Positions 45,755 to 53,837 of a DNA stretch of 64,000 nucleotides are shown in pieces. A program made the translations under genes and the position numbers. The stretch spans positions 3,534,001-3,598,000 of the forward strand of contig NZ_AP022606.1 in NCBI RefSeq assembly GCF_010728725.1, in the 5' to 3' direction. This DNA is from Mycobacterium branderi. Lineage in GTDB: Bacteria; Actinomycetota; Actinomycetes; Mycobacteriales; Mycobacteriaceae. Below the pieces are notes generated by a model that did not search any database, was not told where the DNA came from, and saw nothing but the letters and a program-made list of their open reading frames with translations. Position 1 is the stretch's first letter. The number at the start of each line of letters is the position of its first letter.

Positions 45755-47470
45755 ATGAGCGAGCCTGCGCGGTTACGGCGGATGGCCGAGCCGATGGTGG
45801 CAGCAGTCCCGACGGGTGTGCGCGTTCGTACCAGAATTCATGTGAGCGCGGACGAAGCGGTGGCATTGACCGCAATCGGGGTGTTCCTCGGATCCGTGTA
45901 TCGAGCTGAGTTGGCGGGCCGCATCCGCTGCGGTGTCCTAGATCGTGCTGGCCGAGCGGCTTGGCGGGCCGGGCGTAAGCGCGCAGTTACCGCTGTGTCG
46001 TCTTCGCGTTGGGCAGGGACTATCACCCGGGCCGTGGAGGACCAGTTTCAGCTGGGGATGCGAGGTTTGGCAGCGCATGTCGCGGACCTTAAAGCGGCGG
46101 TGAGCGTGTTGTCTGAGCGGTGCGCGCTGCACCCCGGTGAACGCAGCACTGCAGAGGCGGGTCATACAGTTATCGCCTCGGCTCAGGGGAGTGGGCGGCG
46201 CGGTTATCGGAGCGCGGCGGAGCGGTTCACCAAGACACGCCGACTCGCTGTACTGAGGGGACGTTTGCGCGCCGCGGAGGATGCATTAGCGGAGGGTCGC
46301 CCATCGATGGTGGTCGGCGGCACCCGCCTCTGGCGCCAACGCCACAATCTTGCTCACTCTGACATGACTGAGCTGCAGTGGCGACAGCAGTGGGATGCGG
46401 TCCGGATGTTCATCACCGCCGACGGCGAGGCCGGCAAGGTCGGGGGCAACGAGACGATCCGCGTCGATCCGCAAGGCTGCCTGCGGGTCAAGGTCCCCGC
46501 GGCATTGACGGCAGAATTCGGCCCGCATGTGGTGATCGAACAGCCGGTGCATTTTGCATACCGCGGCGATGAATGGGCTGAGCGAGTGGCATCCCGGCAG
46601 GCAGTGCGCTACGACGTCCATTTCGACGCTGACAGAGGCCGCTGGTATTTGGACGCCTCTTGGAGGACTAGTCCCAAACCGGTACCCAGTCTGGAGGAGC
46701 TGCGCGCCGAGCGGGTGCTGGGTGTGGATTTAAACGCCGACCATTTGGCCTGCTGTGTACTTGACGCGTCGGGCAACCCGATTGGAGAACCGAACAGCAT
46801 CGAGGTTGTTACCGCGGGGCTAGCCGCGTTACACCGCGACGGACGTGTGCGCGCAGCCATCGTCACACTCCTGAATTTGGCTCAGCAGCACAATTGCGGT
46901 GCGATTGTGATTGAAAACCTCGGCTTTACCGACTGCCGCGCCACTGGCCGCGAAACCCTAGGCCGGGGAAAGCGTGGAAAACGGTTGCGGCGCACCGTGG
47001 CCGGTATCCCGACCGCCAAGTTCCGCAGGCGCCTGATCGGCATGGCGGCACGACGGGGAATCAATGTGATCGGGGTTGATGCGGCCTATACCAGCCGCTG
47101 GGGTGCTCAGCACTGGATCCAACCCCTGCGGCAGCAGACTTCCGACCCGACCACCGTCACTTCCCATCATGGGGCGGCGGCGGCGATCGGCAGGCGTGGT
47201 CTCGGATTGGCAATCCGGCGACGACCGGCAGGGCCCCGCACCGGACAGAGGACCGGTGCGGGCAAACCACCGGTCAGGCCGAGCCGTCATCTGAGCACCA
47301 CGCGGCGATACAGCAGTTCTGACCCACCGACATGCCCGCAGCGAGGCGTATCGGTCCGTCGGAAAACACCTATCGCACGCGGCCAGCACCGTTCGGGCCG
47401 CAGTGAAGCAGTACGCACTCCTGCTCACTCATCAGGAACGGTTGAAGGTTCGAGTCCTTCCGCGACTTGA
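45755..47470 (+). CDS. Lone TnpB-like RuvC nuclease (IS605/IS607-type accessory protein)
   Basis: This is a TnpB-like protein of about 571 residues from the ATG at 45755 (or 594 from 45686). The three RuvC acidic sites are visible: Asp in VLGVDLNADHLACCVLD, Glu in GAIVIENLGF and Asp in VIGVDAAYTSRWGAQHW. TnpB proteins are RNA-guided nucleases of IS200/IS605 and IS607 elements and ancestors of Cas12. The usual four-Cys zinc finger between RuvC II and III is not recognisable. No TnpA or serine recombinase is adjacent. Codon use is less GC-biased than in the neighbours. The last residues (GTVEGSSPSAT) are encoded by a tRNA-like T-arm, so the natural C terminus may be earlier. Activity is uncertain. 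Confidence 0.72.
   Translation: MSEPARLRRMAEPMVAAVPTGVRVRTRIHVSADEAVALTAIGVFLGSVYRAELAGRIRCGVLDRAGRAAWRAGRKRAVTAVSSSRWAGTITRAVEDQFQLGMRGLAAHVADLKAAVSVLSERCALHPGERSTAEAGHTVIASAQGSGRRGYRSAAERFTKTRRLAVLRGRLRAAEDALAEGRPSMVVGGTRLWRQRHNLAHSDMTELQWRQQWDAVRMFITADGEAGKVGGNETIRVDPQGCLRVKVPAALTAEFGPHVVIEQPVHFAYRGDEWAERVASRQAVRYDVHFDADRGRWYLDASWRTSPKPVPSLEELRAERVLGVDLNADHLACCVLDASGNPIGEPNSIEVVTAGLAALHRDGRVRAAIVTLLNLAQQHNCGAIVIENLGFTDCRATGRETLGRGKRGKRLRRTVAGIPTAKFRRRLIGMAARRGINVIGVDAAYTSRWGAQHWIQPLRQQTSDPTTVTSHHGAAAAIGRRGLGLAIRRRPAGPRTGQRTGAGKPPVRPSRHLSTTRRYSSSDPPTCPQRGVSVRRKTPIARGQHRSGRSEAVRTPAHSSGTVEGSSPSAT
47419..47468 (+). pseudogene. Degenerate tRNA-like 3' half (A)
   Basis: A 5-bp stem TCCTG/CAGGA (47419-47437) with a nine-base loop is followed by a normal T-arm, GAAGG-TTCGAGT-CCTTC (47444-47460), and eight bases CGCGACTT. 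No matching 5' acceptor or D-arm is found upstream and the loop has two bases too many, so it is not a working tRNA. It runs into the 3' end of the TnpB-like frame. Confidence 0.6.
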
Positions 47471-47498
47471 CAACAAGCCAGACGGCCCTGTCATCACT

Positions 47499-47546
47499 CG
47501 TGGTTGTTCACCACGAACGGTTGGTGGTTTGCGTCCGACGGTCCCT
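47499..47546 (+). pseudogene. Degenerate tRNA-Asn-like 3' half (B)
   Basis: A perfect anticodon stem CGTGG/CCACG encloses a seven-base loop TTGTTCA with anticodon GTT, as in the intact tRNA-Asn. It is followed by AACGG and a T-arm GGTGG-TTTGCGT-CCGAC with one mismatch and a changed TTC. No 5' half is evident. It shares GAACGGTTG with the first copy, 80 bases upstream. Confidence 0.55.
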
Positions 47547-47944
47547 GCGGCGCTGAGCCCTGTTGCTTCTACGTCTACTGCTGCGCCACTTCCCGCCGCT
47601 TCTCCTCGGACATCTCATAGAACGCCCACGCACACCAGGCCGCCGGCTGGACGTAGAGCTTCACCGGGTCGCGCCGATCGCGGAAAACGGCCGGGACCGC
47701 GACGGCCCGTCGATGGTCGCCGACGTACTCAGTTCTGAGCGATCCCTTCGATGTTCGCCGACTTGTACAACTCGTAGGTCAGCGACTCTTTCGGCAGTCC
47801 TTGCAGCGCGAAAAACCCCGCCATCTGGCTACTCCGTTGCTCGGTGGTCGACCTCCGGCCGAGCAGACACAGTAGCTCCTCGCGCCGGTATGAATTGGGG
47901 CACTTTGCGTCTGGTGGTCGGGCAGTGCGCGGCGAAGACCACTG
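47547..47944 (-). pseudogene. Decayed coding DNA between tRNA-like copies and the acyl-CoA dehydrogenase
   Basis: I find no intact gene here. On the minus strand an ATG at about 47823 opens MAGFFALQGLPKESLTYELY and stops after 31 residues. Just beyond, in another frame, protein-like sequence KLYVQPAAWCAWAFYEMSEE runs to a stop near 47580. Together they look like one or two broken genes with at least one frameshift. I cannot name the original product. The rest of the stretch shows no RNA gene or repeat that I recognise. Confidence 0.4.
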
Positions 47945-49861
47945 CTAGTCCGGCAGGTTCTCCGGATGAAGCATCTCGGCGTAGCGCAGCGGCTCGGGGA
48001 TCCCGAACCCGTCGACCAGCGTCTCGGCGTAGGGCCGCAGCCGGCGGCAGCGGTCGTTGATGCCGCGGGTGACCGCCTTGGCCCTCTCGGTGGATAGATA
48101 CCGGTGCTCGATATACCACGCCTTGTCGTCTTCGATAACCGTCAACGCGTACAGGTCGCACACCAGATCGAGGATCTCGCGGGCCTTTTCGTCCTCGCAC
48201 GAGTCGATGCCCGCGACGAACGCCTCCAACACCACCCTGTCGATGTGCGCCGACGCGGCGTGCAGCACGTGATCCTGCACCGCGTTGAACGCGTCGAACG
48301 CCGACATCTCGTTGGACTTTGCCTGCAGCCGTCGCGCCACCGAGGACAGCAGGTATTCCTCGCGGTCCTCGAACATCTTGACCTGGGTGCCGCGGTTGAA
48401 CAGGCTGCCCTCTTCCTCGCTGTCCTGGCGGGCGTCGATGATCCGTTGCATGATCGCCTCGGCGGCCGTGCGTTTCATCACCCGGTCGCTAACGGCATTG
48501 GCCGCGAAGCGAACCCACTCCACGGGACTCATGCTGCGAATGTCGTCCGCGTAGGCCGTCAGCAACTCCTTGGCCACCAGCTGGGTCAGCACGTGGTTGT
48601 CGCCCTCGAAGGTGGTGAACACGTCGGTATCGGCCCGCAGCGCGATCAGCCGGTTCTCGGCCATGTAACCGGCGCCGCCGCACGCCTCGCGGGCTTCCTG
48701 AATAGCCTTCGACGCGTGCCACGTGTTGGCCGCCTTCAGCCCGGCCGCACGGGATTCCAGTTCGCGCTGCTCTTCGGCGTCGGGAGCGTCCGCGGTCTGG
48801 ATGTCGTGGCACTTGGCCACCAGCTCGTTCTGCGCGAACTGCAGAGCATAGGACTTGGCGATCAGCGGAAGCAGTCGGCGCTGATGCACCAGGTAATCCA
48901 TGATCAGCACCTCGTGCTCGTCGTCAGGTGCAGTGAATTGCCTGCGCTGCAACGCATATCGGGTGGCGATGTCCAATGCCAGCCGAGCCGCGTTGCCGGC
49001 GCTGCCGCCCACACAGACTCGCCCGCGGATCAGGGTGCCGATCATCGTGAAGAACCGGCGACCCGGATTCTCGATCGGCGAGCTGTAGGTGCCGTCCGGC
49101 GCGACGTCGCCGTACTTGTTCAGCAGGTTCTCCCGCGGTATGCGCACGTGGTCGAACACGATGCGACCGTTGTCCACACCCGGCAGGCCACCCTTGTAGT
49201 GGTTGTCCGAGGTCGTCACACCGGGCAGGTCGTTGCCGTCGGCGTCGCGGATCGGCACCAAAAAGCAGTGCACGCCATGGTTCTCGCCGCCCGTGATCAG
49301 CTGCGCGAAAACCGCTGCAATGGTGGCGGTTTCGGCGGCGCCGCCGATGTACTCCTTGCGCGCCGACGGGGTGGCGGAGTCGATGACGAACTCTTGCGTC
49401 TGCGGGTCGTAGGTGGCGGTGGTCTCCAGCGACTGCACGTCGCTGCCGTGGCCCCATTCGGTCATCGCGAAGCAGCCGCGCAGCTCGAGGTTGATGATCT
49501 TGGGCACATACCGTTCGTGGTGGCGTTCGGTGCCCAGATTCTCCACGGCCCCGCCGAACAGACCCCACTGCACGCCGGCCTTGACCATCAGCGACAGGTC
49601 CGACATGGCCAGCATCTCGATCATCGTGATGGCCGCGCCGACGTTGCCGGTGCCGCCGTGTTCCTTGCGGAACCCGTCGTCGGCGGCGCCGGCGTCGGCC
49701 ATGATCTTCATCTGCTGCGCTACTTTGGTACGGGCGATCACCGTGTTGGGCGTGTAGTGGGGGGCGAAGATCTCGTCGGTGAGCCGCTCTCGCATCTGGT
49801 TCTTCACGTCACGCCAACGGCCGTCGAGCGTGTTGCGCAGATGTTCGGCAATGGTGGTCAT
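47945..49861 (-). CDS. Acyl-CoA dehydrogenase/oxidase family protein
   Basis: This 638-residue flavoprotein shows the acyl-CoA oxidase-like layout. It has an N-terminal helical domain, the flavin segment CFAMTEWGHGSDVQSLETTA near 130, the middle beta domain (FVIDSATPSARKEYIGGAAE), and a C-terminal domain with ACGGAGYMAENRLIALRAD and TFEGDNHVLTQLVAKELL. It oxidises acyl-CoA to enoyl-CoA; the natural chain length is unknown. It is about 1.6 times longer than short/medium-chain FadE proteins. ATG 49861 follows GACGGTTACGG-like sequence without a strong ribosome site. Confidence 0.9.
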   Translation of the reverse strand: MTTIAEHLRNTLDGRWRDVKNQMRERLTDEIFAPHYTPNTVIARTKVAQQMKIMADAGAADDGFRKEHGGTGNVGAAITMIEMLAMSDLSLMVKAGVQWGLFGGAVENLGTERHHERYVPKIINLELRGCFAMTEWGHGSDVQSLETTATYDPQTQEFVIDSATPSARKEYIGGAAETATIAAVFAQLITGGENHGVHCFLVPIRDADGNDLPGVTTSDNHYKGGLPGVDNGRIVFDHVRIPRENLLNKYGDVAPDGTYSSPIENPGRRFFTMIGTLIRGRVCVGGSAGNAARLALDIATRYALQRRQFTAPDDEHEVLIMDYLVHQRRLLPLIAKSYALQFAQNELVAKCHDIQTADAPDAEEQRELESRAAGLKAANTWHASKAIQEAREACGGAGYMAENRLIALRADTDVFTTFEGDNHVLTQLVAKELLTAYADDIRSMSPVEWVRFAANAVSDRVMKRTAAEAIMQRIIDARQDSEEEGSLFNRGTQVKMFEDREEYLLSSVARRLQAKSNEMSAFDAFNAVQDHVLHAASAHIDRVVLEAFVAGIDSCEDEKAREILDLVCDLYALTVIEDDKAWYIEHRYLSTERAKAVTRGINDRCRRLRPYAETLVDGFGIPEPLRYAEMLHPENLPD

Positions 49862-49917
49862 ACCCCTGACCGTAACGCGGTCGAGGCGGCGACAGGCCGG
49901 TGAGTTTAGATATCGCC

Positions 49918-50613
49918 ATGACGCAGTACGACGTCGGCCACACCCACTCCGACGTAAGCGGTGGTTGGTTGCGGGCGGCCAGCTTCGGCGCCATGGACGG
50001 TTTGGTCAGCAACTCGGCGCTGATCGCCGGCGTCGCCGCCAGCGCCGGCACCCAGGCCGTCGTGCTCAGCGGTATCGCCGGCCTGCTGGCCGGCGCCTTT
50101 TCGATGGCGCTCGGCGAATACACGTCGGTGACCACCGCCAACGAGCAGATCGATTCAGAGGTCTACGTCGAACGTCGCGCGCTGCGCACCCGCCCGCATG
50201 CCGAGCGGGCCGAGCTCGTGGGCATGCTGGTGCAGCTGGGCCTAACCGAGCACACCGCCGAGGTCGCCGCCGACGAGATCCACCGCGACGAGAAGGGCGC
50301 GATCACCTTCCATCTCGCGCAGGAGCTCGGTGTCAACCCCAGCCACAGGCCGTCGCCCTGGCTGGCGGCTATGTCGTCGTTCGCGATGTTCGCCGTCGGC
50401 GCGGTGATCCCGCTGATTCCCTACCTGCTCGGTTTCGAGTCGCTGGCGGCGGGGCTGGCCTGCGCGGGCGTCGGTCTCTTGATCGCGGGCGGCGCTGCGA
50501 CCCGGTTCACCCGCAAACCGATCTGGTGGGGGGCGTCGCGCCAGTTGCTGTTCGGTGCTGTCGCCATCGCCGCCACTCATGCCGTCGGCAAGCTCATCGG
50601 GATGGTGGTGTGA
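49918..50613 (+). CDS. VIT1/CCC1-family iron/manganese transporter-like protein
   Basis: This 231-residue membrane protein has the family's opening (RAASFGAMDGLVSNSALIAG, then GAFSMALGEYTSVTTANEQ), a cytoplasmic metal-binding-type linker rich in Glu (ERAELVGMLVQLGLTEHTAE, AADEIHRDEKGAITFHLAQE) and three further helices. VIT1/CCC1 proteins move Fe2+ or Mn2+ away from the cytosol. ATG 49918 is preferred; a GTG at 49900 would add six residues. It is divergent from the dehydrogenase by 56 bases and shows no IdeR box. Confidence 0.85.
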   Translation: MTQYDVGHTHSDVSGGWLRAASFGAMDGLVSNSALIAGVAASAGTQAVVLSGIAGLLAGAFSMALGEYTSVTTANEQIDSEVYVERRALRTRPHAERAELVGMLVQLGLTEHTAEVAADEIHRDEKGAITFHLAQELGVNPSHRPSPWLAAMSSFAMFAVGAVIPLIPYLLGFESLAAGLACAGVGLLIAGGAATRFTRKPIWWGASRQLLFGAVAIAATHAVGKLIGMVV

Positions 50614-53134
50614 CGGTGGTTTCGACGCGCCGCAGCCGCCACCGCACGAAAACGGCGCCCAACACTCCGAAACCGACCAGGATCGCCATGTCGAGCAGCC
50701 ACCAGCCCGCCGAGTGGGTCCACGACTCGTCGTAAGTTGCCAACAGGTTGATTGCATGCACGTCGACGGTGGACGCCGCGGCCGCAAAACCCCACTGCGA
50801 CGGCACCAGCCAGGCGAGCTGCTCCAAGCCGAAGCGGCCGGCCAACGGAAAAGCCCCGCCGGAGAACAGCAATGAGGCCAAGATCAACAGCACCGTCAAA
50901 AGCACCAACTGTTCGGTGTACTTCGCCAGCGACGAGAGCACCAGTGCGACGATCACCGAGACGATGGCGGTGGCGGCCAAGCTGACGTAGAGCTCGAAGA
51001 CCGGACTGCCCAGCAGGACCGCGCCTTTGACCGGCGCACCCTTGCCGGCGACCGCGGCGGTGGTGATGATCGCGGTCTGCACCAGGGCGGCGAGCCCGTA
51101 GACGATGATCTTGGCGGCGAGGTAGGCAGACGTCGACAACCCGTCGGCCTGCTCACGCTGGAAGATGCGGCGCTCGCGGAAGACATCCCTGATGGCCAGC
51201 GCGGTACCCATCACGACCGCACCGAGATTCAGCACCGAGATGATCTCCAGAGCCTCGTCCGGGCTGTCGCCGTACGGGTCGGCCTGGCCCAGCCCTGCTT
51301 GGCCGGGCACCAGCAACGCCAACGCGCCGAACAGCACGGGCAGAATCGTCAGGAAGATGAAATAGCGCTGATCGGCGACCAGGAGCCAGGCCTGGCGCCG
51401 AGCGGCGACGGCGATTTGCCGCCACACGCCGAGGTGTTCCGGTAGGCCAAGCGGCTCAACGGGTTTCGCGGCGGCAGGCGGCTCCTGACCGCGCGCGAGG
51501 AATTTCTGGTGGGCCCCGTCCGGGTCGGTGGTGACCTGCGCCAAGATTTCGGGCCAGCTGGTGTCGATCTCTGCGGGCGGCCCGGCGAAGGCGGTGGTGC
51601 CGGCCGAGGTGAGCACCAGAACCTGGTCGCAGACGTCGAGGTGGTCGACCGCCGAGGTCGACAGCACCACGACGCGGCCGGCCTCGGCAAGACGTCGCAA
51701 TATCGCCAGGATCTGATGTTGACCCGCGGCGTCGAGCCCGGCGGTCGGGTCGTCGAGAACCAGTAGCGACGGTTGGGTGATCAGTTCGGAGGCCAGCGAG
51801 GCGCGCTTGCGTTGCTCGACCGACAGCTTGCCGACCTGGATGGTGCGCAGCGAATTCAACCCCAGCTCGCCGATGACCCGGTTGACAATTCTGCGGCGCT
51901 CGTCGGCCGAAGTACTTGGGGGCAGCCGTAATTCGGCGGCGTAGCCCAACGCCTGCTCGACCGTGAGTTGACGATGCACGAGGTCGTCCCGCGGCACGAC
52001 GCCGATGTAAGGCCGGATCGCGTCGTACTCGCCGTGCACATCGTGGCCACCGAGGGTGACGGTCCCGTAACTGGGCCGCGCGGCGCCGCCGAGCAGATCG
52101 ATCAGGGCGGATGCCGCGGCGGGCGACGGCCCGACGATCGCGGTCAGGGTGCCCGGCGCTGCGCTGAGCGACACGTCGGAGAGCACCGGTTGTCCTTCGG
52201 TGCTTAGCCATAGCCCTCGGGCCTGCAGTGCACCAAGTTCCGGCGCTGGGCGTTGCGACGGGGTCTCGCTGCCGGCGGCCTCGGCGCGCGGCAACCGACT
52301 TGTCGGCGCCGTTTCGTGCGGCCGTGGCTCGGGCCGGTTCGGGATCAGCCGCTGCATGGCTCCGGTCACGCGCCCGACCAGGTTCTGCCCCTTGCGTTGG
52401 GCAGTCTGCGGCCACGATGGCTGCGATTCCGGTTGTGGCTCGGGAGGTTTCGGGTGAACTTCAGGCGGCGGCGGCGGTGGCGGTGGTGTGGGTGGCGGAG
52501 GTGGTGGTGGAGGCTGCGGCGGTGGCGGCTGAAAACGCGTGGTGGGCAATTGAGATGGCGGTGCCGGCGCGGCCGGTCGCGGCTCGGGTGACGGCGGCCG
52601 GGCCGGCTCTTGCCGGGGCCGCGGCAAGCGGAATCGCTGTGTAGGCGCCTGGGAGGGTGGGCTTTTCGGCTGATCTGCCGGCGGCGGCTGGACCCGCGGC
52701 GGTCCGGGCCGTGCGGGCATCCGCGGCGGGGCGGGCCGCTGCGGTGGCGGGGGAGCCGGCCTTGGCCGACCGCGTGGCGGAGGTGCTGGTGCTCCTCTGG
52801 GCGGCGGCGGTGGGGCGGGCACGCCCAGTTGGAACACCAGCCGGGGTCCGCGTCGCGGATCACCCAGTGTGATGGCACGGCCGTCGCGGATGAATACGGT
52901 CGACATGCGCACGCCGTCGACGTAGATGCCGTGTTGGCTGCGGTCCAGCGCCACCCACTGGCGGCCGTCGTGGTGCAGCACCAGGTGGGTGGGCGAGGTG
53001 GTGGTGTCCGTGCCGTCGAGGTGGATATCTGAGCGGGTGTCGCGGCCGACGGTCACGTCGCGGCCGGCGGGGAAGGTGTAGCGCTTCGATCCGACCCAGA
53101 CGGTCAACGGGGAAGCCTGCGCCTCCGGCCGCAT
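50594..53134 (-). CDS. FHA-ABC exporter-like protein (Rv1747 type) with degenerate ATPase
   Basis: This 846-residue fusion has an N-terminal FHA domain (VTVGRDTRSDIHLDG, HHDGRQWVALDRSQHGIYVD; about 10-95) and a proline-rich linker (about 110-260). Next come an ABC nucleotide-binding domain (about 320-530) and six C-terminal membrane helices of ABC2 type. Rv1747 is an ABC exporter of cell-wall lipid whose FHA domains bind Ser/Thr kinase PknF; this homologue has one FHA domain. The Walker A site reads GPSPAAASA with no lysine, the signature is LSVEQRKR and Walker B ends LDDPTAGLD instead of LDEP. ATP hydrolysis is doubtful. The ATG at 53134 is preceded by AAAGGTGG. Confidence 0.87.
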   Translation of the reverse strand: MRPEAQASPLTVWVGSKRYTFPAGRDVTVGRDTRSDIHLDGTDTTTSPTHLVLHHDGRQWVALDRSQHGIYVDGVRMSTVFIRDGRAITLGDPRRGPRLVFQLGVPAPPPPPRGAPAPPPRGRPRPAPPPPQRPAPPRMPARPGPPRVQPPPADQPKSPPSQAPTQRFRLPRPRQEPARPPSPEPRPAAPAPPSQLPTTRFQPPPPQPPPPPPPPTPPPPPPPPEVHPKPPEPQPESQPSWPQTAQRKGQNLVGRVTGAMQRLIPNRPEPRPHETAPTSRLPRAEAAGSETPSQRPAPELGALQARGLWLSTEGQPVLSDVSLSAAPGTLTAIVGPSPAAASALIDLLGGAARPSYGTVTLGGHDVHGEYDAIRPYIGVVPRDDLVHRQLTVEQALGYAAELRLPPSTSADERRRIVNRVIGELGLNSLRTIQVGKLSVEQRKRASLASELITQPSLLVLDDPTAGLDAAGQHQILAILRRLAEAGRVVVLSTSAVDHLDVCDQVLVLTSAGTTAFAGPPAEIDTSWPEILAQVTTDPDGAHQKFLARGQEPPAAAKPVEPLGLPEHLGVWRQIAVAARRQAWLLVADQRYFIFLTILPVLFGALALLVPGQAGLGQADPYGDSPDEALEIISVLNLGAVVMGTALAIRDVFRERRIFQREQADGLSTSAYLAAKIIVYGLAALVQTAIITTAAVAGKGAPVKGAVLLGSPVFELYVSLAATAIVSVIVALVLSSLAKYTEQLVLLTVLLILASLLFSGGAFPLAGRFGLEQLAWLVPSQWGFAAAASTVDVHAINLLATYDESWTHSAGWWLLDMAILVGFGVLGAVFVRWRLRRVETTVTPPSR

Positions 53135-53222
53135 GATCACCACCTTTCGCACCCATCGTTGTGGGCCGATCAACGGTTTGTCTACCCGCCATCATGCGCC
53201 CACAATCGCGGCGGCCCGGCGG

Positions 53223-53711
53223 TCAGCGGGGGCGGGTCGGTGGCGCGGCGTCGTCGAGAAGCCGATGCAGGACGGCAACAGCCTCGGCCAGCGTCTTGCG
53301 GTCGGCGGGATCGAGCCGGCCAAGTTGCGGCTCGATCGCGGCGGCCCGATCCGCCCGAACCCGGTTGAGGGTGCGCAGCCCCTCCGGCGTGATGCGGATG
53401 CGTACCGCCCGCGCGTCGCCGGGGTCGACGGCCCGGGTGACCAGGCCGGCGTCTTCGAGCCGTCGTACCTGGGTGGTCATCGTGGGCTGCGAGCAGTGAT
53501 CCACCATGGCCAAATCGCAGATCCGCGCCTCGCCCTGGGCGTCGATGGTGGACAGCAGCCGCGCTTGCGCCGCCGGCAACGGCATCTGGACCCGTTGGGT
53601 CGCGTAGCGGTTGAGCCGGGCGACCACTGCCAGCAAATCCGCACCCAGGCCTGGGACGGCCTCGACGGTGTCGCGGCCCGAGGGGGGCCGTGCAGTCGCG
53701 GATGATGTCAT
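53223..53711 (-). CDS. MarR-family regulator (Rv2327-like)
   Basis: The 162-residue MarR protein has the winged helix (QARLLSTIDAQGEARICDLA, DHCSQPTMTTQVRRLEDAGL, RAVDPGDARAVRIRITPEG) and flanking dimer helices. ATG 53711 is preceded by ATGGAGGC. It is divergent from an ECF-transporter gene with a candidate operator (53725-53739) between them, as Rv2327 is from Rv2326c. Probably represses the transporter; effector unknown. Confidence 0.88.
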   Translation of the reverse strand: MTSSATARPPSGRDTVEAVPGLGADLLAVVARLNRYATQRVQMPLPAAQARLLSTIDAQGEARICDLAMVDHCSQPTMTTQVRRLEDAGLVTRAVDPGDARAVRIRITPEGLRTLNRVRADRAAAIEPQLGRLDPADRKTLAEAVAVLHRLLDDAAPPTRPR

Positions 53712-53724
53712 GCCTCCATAATTG

Positions 53725-53739
53725 CATAGCTTGGCTATG
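53725..53739. promoter_or_regulatory. Candidate MarR operator
   Basis: CATAGC-TTG-GCTATG is a perfect 6-3-6 inverted repeat 13 bases before the MarR start and 98 bases before the transporter gene. It suits a MarR dimer that autoregulates and may also control the divergent gene. Confidence 0.5.
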
Positions 53740-53837
53740 TACACCACCTGTCGGGCGAGTTCGCGGCGGCAAACACCGGACCGGCGCCACGGCGTGCGAA
53801 CACCGCACACCCGCCGACACCTGGCAGAATCAGTGAG

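Noticed and set aside
45755..47470. Type V CRISPR effector (Cas12m-like)
   Set aside because: Size and RuvC layout would allow it, but no CRISPR repeats or cas1/cas2 are visible in the window and the AAYTSRWGAQHW block is typical of actinobacterial TnpB-like proteins.
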